A stretch of DNA of 64,000 nucleotides, taken from Sclerurus mexicanus (Eukaryota > Chordata > Aves > Passeriformes > Furnariidae). Every line of letters starts with the position of its first letter. The first letter of the stretch is position 1. The stretch covers positions 237,123-301,122 of the forward strand of contig VWZF01002253.1 in assembly GCA_013396755.1 (NCBI GenBank), in the 5' to 3' direction. Under the pieces are notes generated by a model. It did no database searches. It had not been told where the DNA came from and worked only from the letters and a program-made list of their open reading frames with translations. The position numbers were made by a program, and so were the translations under genes. Positions 57,343 to 64,000 of the stretch are shown piece by piece.

Positions 57343-57749
57343 GGACAAAAGAGTTTCACTCACTCCTGTCACTGGAAATTCCATCCAATTTTCATCCCTC
57401 TATTTCACGTTACACCAACCCTACTCCCCCCTTGCTGAGTCCAGCTGCAGCTGATAAAATGTCTAGAAGAATATAAACTCTTTATTTGAAGCTGGCAAAA
57501 ATGGACACTTTTCCTTTGATGCTTCACCCAAAAAATGGTCTATAAGGACCACGATTTAATCTGGTTTTATTTCCAGGGAAAATGTAGCACTGTGAGGCAT
57601 TAGCTCCTTTTATAGCCACTGTTAGGAGGGAGAAAGAAAGATGTACTGAAGAAAATATGTGTCTTTAATAATTAGGTCACATCTCTCATATTGGCATAAG
57701 AAACCAGGTTGTTCACTGCAGGGGATTTGCTCCAGACTTCAAAACTGTA
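57343..57749. other. unique non-coding DNA
   Basis: Nothing recognised. Confidence 0.45.
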
Positions 57750-57816
57750 CAATCACAGAATGGTTTGGTTTGGAAGGGACCTTGAAGATCATCTCACTCC
57801 AACCCCCCTGCCACAT
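57750..57816 (-). mobile_element. CR1 fragment, class A 3' end
   Basis: Antisense 'CAATCACAGAATGGTTTGGT', 'TTGGAAGGGACCTTGAAGAT' and 'CTCCAACCCCCCTGCC'. Only ~67 bp but nearly unmutated. Confidence 0.93.
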
Positions 57817-58035
57817 GCCTCATTTGTTTGTTTTCTTCAACCCTTTTGACAAATGTACACAAAATCCCAGCAGAAAGTAGACCATGAGGAAGAAAAGCCC
57901 CTTTTAGGTGCTCAGCAGCTCCAGGGATCTCCTAAGGCTCCTTGTCATGGCTAGGGGAATTGGACTGTGGCCCTGCTGGATTGTAGAAACAATCCCCTGT
58001 CAAAACCCTTTCCTTACGTATTTGAAACCTTCACC

Positions 58036-58440
58036 TGGTGCTGGAGCATCTTCAGGGAAGGATCTGGAGCACCAGGAGCAGCTGAGGGTGCTGGGGGGGC
58101 TCAGCCTGGAGAAAAAGAGGCTTGGAGGGACCTTATTGATCTCTGCAACTCCCTGACAGGAGGATGGAGCCAGGTGGGATCAGGGTCTTCTCCCAAGGAA
58201 CAAGTGACAGGGCAAAAAGAAAGAGCCTCAAGTTGCGCCAAGGGAGGTTGAGGTTGCATATTTGGAACTGGCTGCCCAGGGAAGTGCTGGAATCACCATC
58301 CCTGGAGGAGTTCAAAAAACATGTAGATGTGGCATTTGGGGACATGGTTTAGTGATGGCCTTGGCAGCGCTGGATTAATGGACTCAGTGACATTAGAGGT
58401 CTTTTCCAACCTTAATGATTCCATAATTTTATGATTCTTT
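58036..58440 (+). mobile_element. CR1 fragment, class B, ~405 bp with deletions
   Basis: Sense from 'GGTGCTGGAGCATCTTCAGG' through 'GGCTCAGCCTGGAGAAAAAG', 'CAACTCCCTGACAGGAGG' and 'GTTGCGCCAAGGGAGG' to 'CCAACCTTAATGATTCC' and 'TTTTATGATTCT'. About 40 bases between 'GAGGTTGCATATTTGG' and 'AACTGGCTGCCCAGGG' are deleted. The tail remnant reads GGLSLEKKRLGGTLL. Confidence 0.96.
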
Positions 58441-59924
58441 TCCTCCATGGGTCCACATTTTTCCTTTAGCTGTACTAAATCTCAGTGATAGTCGGGACCC
58501 CCTCAAGCTTCTCTCGTACCTCAACCACCACCTCTTCTTTGCATCATTCAAACATTTCAACACCAACAAATTCACATCTGCCTCGAGCAACCTGCTGAAA
58601 ACCACGTCACGTTTGGGAGCAATCCCTGCAGAACATCCTGGGAGCTTTGTTTTGCCTTTTCCATTCATTAATGACTATCCATTGGCAGCTACCTGAGATC
58701 TGGGTGTTAGGTGGCTTTTAATCCATTTTATTCCCCCTGTTCCATGCGAGTCACAACAGGAGTGCAAGTAGTCACCTGTTCACAGAGGTTGGAGGAGAAA
58801 ACTGCTGAAGTAAAACCCTGGAGCATTTTATTCAGCCATGGGAAACATCAGCCAAGGGAAATGCCTGTGGGAGTGTTGAATGCATAATAGCTGACATTTC
58901 CAATGCGGCAGGAATTGTTTACAATGGGTTTTATGCAGCTCGATTTGTTTTCCTGAGAAAACAAACGCTCTTTCTTGAAGCTGGAGATTAATACCTGAGT
59001 GTTGGGGCTTTACACGTGTCCAGGAGAGTTTACTTGGTCAAGAACCAAACCACACTCTGGTTTTTAGGTTTATTGCAGTGAAACAGATTTTGGAGAGGGT
59101 CAACCTGAACTGTAAACCTTTTACTCTGAATCTTGCTAATGGTACAGCCATGAAAATGTGGGGGAGAATCTGTTTTGCAACCACAGCATTGGCATCTGTG
59201 GTGGGAAAAGAGGAATATTTTAATCTCCACTTCAAGACATTTTTCTGGACTTCATTTCCCTCCTCCTGAAGCCATGGGGTGATTTTCAGCCTCAATTTTT
59301 AGAAGCTGAAATTAAATTTATTTTTACATTTATTTTTTTATACTAAATGAGCAGCTGCTCTTTTCTGAAGTTAATGGTAATTATCAATAAGTGAATGAAA
59401 ATACTTGTGGGATCTGAGGGAAATTCCTGTCTAATACTGACGAGTGGCTGCTACCATGGAAAACTTATGGTGGGATACCAGTATATGGACTAGAACCATC
59501 CTTCTCCTCTGAGGGACCTCATAATATCCATGGAATATTCCACACTCCCTAATCCAGACAGATGATTTAACATTTTTACAGCCTGGGAAGTACAGGTGGG
59601 TACTGTCACCACAAGAGGACTTTAATCAGGAGGTAAATAACCATAATGAAGGATGTCACAAATATTCAGCATTTCTTTTTCTCTGTTTTTGGGGTTTTTT
59701 GGGGAGTGGGAGGCTGCCCTGACTTAGAAGGGATTTATGGTTGGATTTACCGATCTGGGTTGCAGACTTAATAAGAATTTGGGGCAATAAAAGTTTGAGA
59801 GCTCTGCTTTTTTCCCCTTGGATGAGTGTGGATTAACACAAGAACTCCAGTCTATGCAGTGGCTCCTGCAAAACTTTTCATCAAGCTGCTCAGTTCACAT
59901 TAAACTTACTCAGAATTGAAAGAG
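58441..59924. other. unique non-coding DNA, ~1.5 kb
   Basis: Holds a 63-codon plus-strand frame with an acceptor-like TTTATTGCAG just before 59079, discussed among the rejected items. No repeat recognised. Confidence 0.4.
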
Positions 59925-60021
59925 TTCAGGAGCAACTTGGTCTAGTGGAAGGTGGGCAGGGGTTTGGAACAAGGTGATCTTTACGTTTCCTTCCAACCCA
60001 AACCATTCTATGATTCTAAGA
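59925..60021 (+). mobile_element. CR1 fragment, class A 3' end
   Basis: Sense 'CAGGAGCAACTTGGTCTAG', 'TGGAAGGTGGGCAGGGGTTT', 'CCTTCCAACCCAAACCATTC' and 'TATGATTCTAAG'. The TCCCTGCCCATG block is deleted. Confidence 0.95.
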
Positions 60022-61181
60022 TTGGTTTATTAATAACAGCTAATTAAGCTGCAGGAAATGAACCTCACACTCAAGATATCAGCACTGCAACAGATAAACT
60101 GCATCACACAGATGCTCAGTTGCTGCCCCCCCAGAGAATGAAGGAGAGAATCAAAAGGGTAAAAGTGAGAAAACTCATGAGTTGAGACAAAACCAGTTTA
60201 ATAATTTCTCCATTAAAGTCCTGTTTTACGGGTTTGCTGCTTTGTCTCTCCCTGTCCCTCTTTGCCCACTTTGTTAAAACCGGGCCATTAAAAAGTGAAA
60301 TAAAAGAGATGACTCCCAAATTAGATAATAAAGCTGCGGCCAAGCAGGTCATTTGTGGCTATGAATTTTTTATGTCTGTGCCATTGATGTGATCGAGCAA
60401 AGTGGGGAGGGAAACAGGAGCACTTTGCTGAAGGACTGAGCACTCAGCTGGATTTAGGGTAACAGAGAGTGCTGATCCTTGCTGGAGTCATCAAAAACGA
60501 CACAAAGAACAAACACACATCTCTCAGAAGACATTCTGCTGACTGCAGAAGACCTGGGGCAGTAAGAGATCAAACCTCAGTGGTTTCCAGCTTGTATTAC
60601 AAATAAGGGCTTGTATATAAGAGGTGCATCAATAGTTTTCCTGCTGCTTTCTTTGCTCTCTCTCAGGTGATAAACTGGAGCAATGGAGGCAGGAGAAACA
60701 CTCCCTTGGGTTAAATGAACCCAAACCAATCAACTGCTTTTGTAGAAATAAACCTTCAGCTTGGGTTGAGCGAAGCAGTTATTCAACCTGGATCAAAAGC
60801 TTTTTTCTTTTTTTTTTTGCTCCTTAATTGTTTGTTGTTTGGGGCTAAATTTCTAAATTAAATATTGCCCGTGAGGAAAGATAAAGCATCTCATCACTAC
60901 AGAAATCCTTCTTTTCAGCTGAGGAATTCAGCTGTTAAATAGAGCTGGGTTGTTTCGGTCCAACAGTTCTGAAGAGCAAAAGTGCTTAAACACATTTATT
61001 TTTTTTATGCATTAGTGTCAATTTACTGCCTTTTTTTTTTTTTTCTTTTTTGCTCATCCTACTCTACTGGTATTTTTGAAGCTGCTCATGGTACATTTTC
61101 TCTGGGTAAATAAGTGTAGTGTAAAATCTACAGTAAGCCTGGATAGGAGGCAAATGTAATAGTTCCTGTACACACACTTGG
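60022..61181. other. AT-rich unique DNA
   Basis: T-rich runs at 60806-60822 and 61031-61050. A hydrophobic minus-strand frame (60116-60352) has no identified family. Confidence 0.45.
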
Positions 61182-61443
61182 GTAGGACAAGTGGAAATTG
61201 CCTCAAGTTGCAGCCAGGGAGGTTCAGGTTGGATATTAGGAAAAAATTCATCACTGAAAGAGTGGTCAAGCATTGGAACAGGATGTCCAGGGATGTGATG
61301 GAATCACCATCCCTGGAAATGTTAAAAAAGGAGTAGATGTGGCACTTCACCATATGGTTTACTGGACATGGTGGTGTTCAGTCAAAGGTTGGACTTGATG
61401 ATCTTGGAGGTCTTTTCCAACCTTAATCCATGTGTGATTTTAT
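61182..61443 (+). mobile_element. CR1 fragment, class B, ~260 bp, well preserved
   Basis: Sense from 'GTAGGACAAGTGGAAATTGC' through 'GTTGGATATTAGGAAAAAAT', 'GTGGTCAAGCATTGGAACAG' and 'GTTGGACTTGATGATCTTGG' to 'TTTTCCAACCTTAATCC' and 'GTGTGATTTTATG'. Confidence 0.96.
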
Positions 61444-61710
61444 GTCTTTTTCTTCTGAGTAAGAGAGGTCTTCGCCCATCTCCATCCTGTGGCCACCTTC
61501 CCTTCCCAGCCCAACAAACAGACCCACACTGACCTGCTAAAAAGCACTTTTAGACAATGGATTAGGAATGACTGTGCCAGCTGCTCAAACAGATGTGCAT
61601 TGCCCTGGCTGGGGCTGAGCCAGCTGTGAAGTGGAAGGAAGGTGGGCATGGTTTGAACGATGTTAAGTCTAAGTAGACCCAAAGGGAATTTTTCCACTCA
61701 ACTTTTATTC

Positions 61711-61921
61711 CATAGAACCATAGAATGATTTGGTTGGAAGGAACCTTCAAGATCATTTTCCAACCCCCTGCCATGGGCAGGAACACCTTCCACTATCCCA
61801 GGTTTCTCCAAGCCCCATCCAACCTGGCCTTGGATACTTACAGGGATGGGGAGTCCACAACCTCTCCAAGCAGCCTGTTCCAGTGCCCTCACACCGAATC
61901 TTCTTAATATCTCTCTAAACT
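61711..61921 (-). mobile_element. CR1 fragment, class A
   Basis: Antisense from 'CATAGAACCATAGAATGATT' through 'CCCCTGCCATGGGCAGGAAC', 'CCAAGCCCCATCCAACCTGG' and 'GGGATGGGGAGTCCACAACC' to 'TTCTTAATATCTCTCTAAAC'. It lies ~270 bp from a sense class B copy, forming a converging pair at their 3' ends. Confidence 0.95.
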
Positions 61922-62944
61922 ATATAAAACAAACCAATTCCAGACCATAGTAGTCCATGAAGGCTAGAGAAGACACATGGACTTGCTCTGTTTCACTCCT
62001 GATATGATGTCTACACATTTTGACCTCGTTTTTCACTGAATCTGCTGACTTTTATAAGGACTCCTAAACACCTGCGATGGTTATGTATGTTCTGCTTTTC
62101 TTATCCAGAGACACTGTCCTAGGATTGAGTCAAACCACTGTTACACCCCAGAATTCAGCACTGCAAGACAGGAGAAAACACAAAATCCTCATAAAAACAG
62201 AAATGTGGACCTGGCGATGTGTAGGACGTTTCTCTTCCACCAAAGCGGATGAGCAAAGTCAGGTTTAACTAGGACTGCATCCAGCCTTTAGCTTATACGA
62301 TCCATCTTACCTCATCCCCATCAAGGGAGGCTTTTTCCTGAAGAGAAGGTTTAAAATGCAGAAGGCTGAGAAGCCCTAAACTCTTCTGGTCTCTCGTTAA
62401 CTCGTTGCATAGATCCTGTTACTCATCACCACACAGACTTGAGGTAACTGTTAATTGAAATATCACTCAGTCCCCTGATATTCTGAGAGGACCACATGCC
62501 CTTATCTGCCTTAACCAGGAGTCTGCAGCGACTTAGATCATTAAGCAGAGATGGATTTTATATATAAAAAAAAGCTGTATCTCACATCATTAGCGTTCAA
62601 ATCACCCTTCCACATTTTATTTACCCAAATAAAATGATTTGGAAACCTGCAACAATAGGGTTTGGCTGCATTGAAGCCTCCCCAGGCATGATGAGAGGGA
62701 ATAAAACATGATGGGAAGCATAAGGAAGGCTAGAAAAGACGGGAAGAGGAAAGGCAATAGAGAAAATAATTACACAGCACCCTGAATTCTTCATTGTACC
62801 ACCAATATTGCTTGTTCTCAGCAAAGATGGAGCTCCACCAGGTTGGAGGTAACAGAGTCAGAAGTGGAGAGGGACACAAGACCTGTGGAGCACAGACATT
62901 GTTCATACAAACTCTGGCAACCCTTTGTAGAGGAGTGGTATAAT
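61922..62944. other. unique non-coding DNA
   Basis: Nothing recognised; small TATATATAAA word at about 62559. Confidence 0.45.
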
Positions 62945-63088
62945 TATTGAGGTCAGGAGGGACTTCAGAGGTGTCTGGTCAAACCCTTGCTCAGAGCAGG
63001 GATAACTTTGAAGCAAGAGCCAAATTCAAAATTAAAATTATAGCAGGTTGCTCAGGGACTTTTCCAGTTATTTTGAATATCTCCAAAT
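62945..63088 (-). mobile_element. ancient CR1 fragment, class F
   Basis: Antisense 'TTGAGGTCAGGAGGGACTTC', 'AGAGGTGTCTGGTCAAACCC', 'TTGCTCAGAGCAGGGATAAC', 'GCAGGTTGCTCAGGGACTTT' and 'CCAGTTATTTTGAATATCTC'. The wording differs from classes A-E and divergence is high, so this is the oldest-looking CR1 here. It lies ~390 bp from the exon. Confidence 0.82.
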
Positions 63089-63478
63089 ATTAAAATATTT
63101 TTTTTTTCTGCTGTTTCACTTTTCCTCTGGGTGAACAAACCCAGATCTTGCAAATAATGTTACCCTGCGAGTCTAATTGCTCTGGGAAGTACTTGGCCAC
63201 TGGAGTGATAAGGAAAATAGTTGGATGTGTGGATCACAGGAGATGGGATGATACAACCCTGTAGTCTTCAGTCCTAATGGAGGTTTTTCATCTCCCAATT
63301 AAGAATATTTCCTTCTTCCCTCTGCTTGTTCAGCATTAATTATGCAAAATGCTGCTGGATCGCCTGTGACATCCAAGAACCTGGACTTGGAGTGCCCACC
63401 CAGAGCTGTGTCAATCTTCTTCCAATTAACAGCTCCCAGTGAACTCCATGTCTTTGGGATCAATTCCAGAACATTTAC
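63089..63478. other. unique DNA, inferred intron downstream of the exon
   Basis: Nothing recognised; a T run at about 63100-63110. If the exon call is right, this is the start of its downstream intron on the minus strand. Confidence 0.4.
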
Positions 63479-63680
63479 CTGGCACCAACAGCCTTGGGCT
63501 TGGGTTTGAGCTCAAATTCACATCCTTTAGGTCAGCTGGGGTGAACACAAGGTTGTCTTCATGACCATTTAACCATGATTGTGCAACAGTAACCTCCCCA
63601 TCTGGACCATAGATGAAGACTTGAGGGACATCCTGAGGTCCAGAAGTCCCTGACTGGGCAATCAAGGTGTTCAAGTATTT
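63479..63680 (-). CDS. internal coding exon of an unrecognised protein gene
   Basis: On the minus strand a pyrimidine-containing tract ends in TTCACAG at 63681-63687. A 202-bp block then follows that is open in one frame and ends CCAG before a donor GTAAATG at 63478. The 67 codons begin KYLNTLIAQSGTSG, include VPQVFIYGPDGEVTVAQ and end PSPRLLVP plus one base, so the exon enters in phase 0 and leaves in phase 1. The open frame runs on a little past both borders, but that extra sequence reads like intron. Composition looks protein-like and differs from the CR1-derived frames elsewhere. VPQVFIYGPDGEV loosely recalls a beta-strand and turn like those in thioredoxin-type folds, which is too weak to assign. 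I do not recognise the gene. The direction implies earlier exons lie beyond 64000 and later ones to the left; none is identified within the window. Confidence 0.6.
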
Positions 63681-63961
63681 CTGTGAAGGGTATAATATTT
63701 GTAAGAATTTCAAGAAACAGTGGCTGGCAGCAAAAAAATCCAGCAGAAACAAAGTTTAAATCTTTTACAGATAATATAATTACTCCTCAAAGCCACTTGC
63801 CACTGGAGGAAGGAAAATTTCAACCTGGAAATCCCTTAAAAAAGAGCAGGTTTTAAAAGGTTCAGCTGTTGTTCTTATTTACTGTTCTAGAGATGAGAGA
63901 GGAAATGTTTGTTGAGACATGATTTATGCACAAAAATGAGCTTGATCGTCAATAATGACCT
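63681..63961. other. unique DNA, inferred intron upstream of the exon
   Basis: On the minus strand the bases next to 63681 form a fair 3' splice region (TTCTTGAAATTC, then CCCTTCACAG). The rest is AT-rich without recognised elements. Confidence 0.4.
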
Positions 63962-64000
63962 ATCATAGAATCATGGAATGGTTTGGGTTGGAAGGCACTT
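63962..64000 (-). mobile_element. CR1 fragment, class A, cut by the window edge
   Basis: Antisense 'ATCATAGAATCATGGAATGG' and 'TTTGGGTTGGAAGGCACTT'. Only the terminal ~39 bp are inside the window and they are nearly identical to the family end, so the full copy continues to the right. Confidence 0.93.

Noticed and set aside
59079..59269. Possible plus-strand exon after TTTATTGCAG, frame reading NLANGTAMKMWGRICFATT
   Set aside because: The acceptor looks fair, but I find no good donor, the last third looks non-coding, and I know no homologue. A homology search would settle it.
60116..60352. Hydrophobic minus-strand frame of 78 codons
   Set aside because: T-rich codons give hydrophobic residues by default. 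No family match, no splice pair.
1..64000. Prokaryotic-type systems: CRISPR arrays, operons, phage genes, tRNA or rRNA genes
   Set aside because: No regularly spaced direct repeats, no gene packing and no RNA gene structure seen. The interspersed similar blocks are CR1 pieces, not CRISPR repeats.

Overview
This window is non-coding vertebrate DNA, almost certainly from a bird. The decisive sign is a very dense set of short, 5'-truncated CR1 LINE fragments. They carry the avian 3' ends (CCTTCCAACCCAAACCATTC or TTTTCCAACCTTAATGATTC followed by ATTCTATG-type octamers) on one strand or the reverse complement on the other. There are no mammalian SINEs and no prokaryotic-style gene packing. I traced 56 CR1 pieces covering roughly 12-13 kb, about a fifth of the window, by hand-drawn boundaries. 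I cannot fix the species; the short interspersed layout would suit a songbird or other neoavian.

I sort the CR1 pieces by 3'-end signature and use these letters below. Class A ends AACCCAAACCATTC and carries the 'CTGCCCATGGCAGGG' block. Class B ends AACCTTAATGATTC and carries the 'ACATGGTTTAGTGG' block. Class C carries 'CCTGTGCAGGGCCAGGAGTT' and ends GGATATTC. Class D is a single copy with 'CCCTAGAGCTGGTCACAG' in antisense. Class E carries 'GCAATGAGCAAGG'-like sequence in antisense. Class F is very diverged. All pieces come from the last ~600 bp of the element. The longer ones still show decayed remnants of the ORF2 C-terminal tail, and none has a reverse transcriptase or endonuclease core. 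I see no sign of a mobile autonomous copy.

Layout: 1-8.7 kb holds mainly sense copies, a (TCCA)n microsatellite and unique DNA. 8.7-27.3 kb is dominated by antisense copies, with one CR1 that looks 5'-inverted (13.05-13.28 kb), an ERV-type LTR scrap (13.4 kb) and long unique stretches. 27.3-42 kb has alternating copies, an internally deleted CR1 (30.5 kb), a doubtful LTR-like stretch (33.25-33.74 kb), a second possible 5'-inverted CR1 (37.2-37.6 kb) and two AT-rich unique blocks that could be conserved non-coding elements. 42-52 kb has a run of antisense copies, a long repeat-free stretch (45.3-48.4 kb) and a CCCTT pentanucleotide array that runs into a 44-base assembly gap at 51990. 52-63 kb is mixed CR1 and unique DNA.

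The only protein-coding element I can support is one internal exon on the minus strand near the right edge (63479-63680). It has a 67-codon open frame with good acceptor and donor sites. If real, the gene runs right to left, and much or all of the rest of the window may be its intron or 3' flank. I do not recognise the protein. No RNA gene, CRISPR, operon or new defence-type system is present as far as I can see. The most interesting signals are retrotransposition scars and the CCCTT/AAGGG array at the gap.
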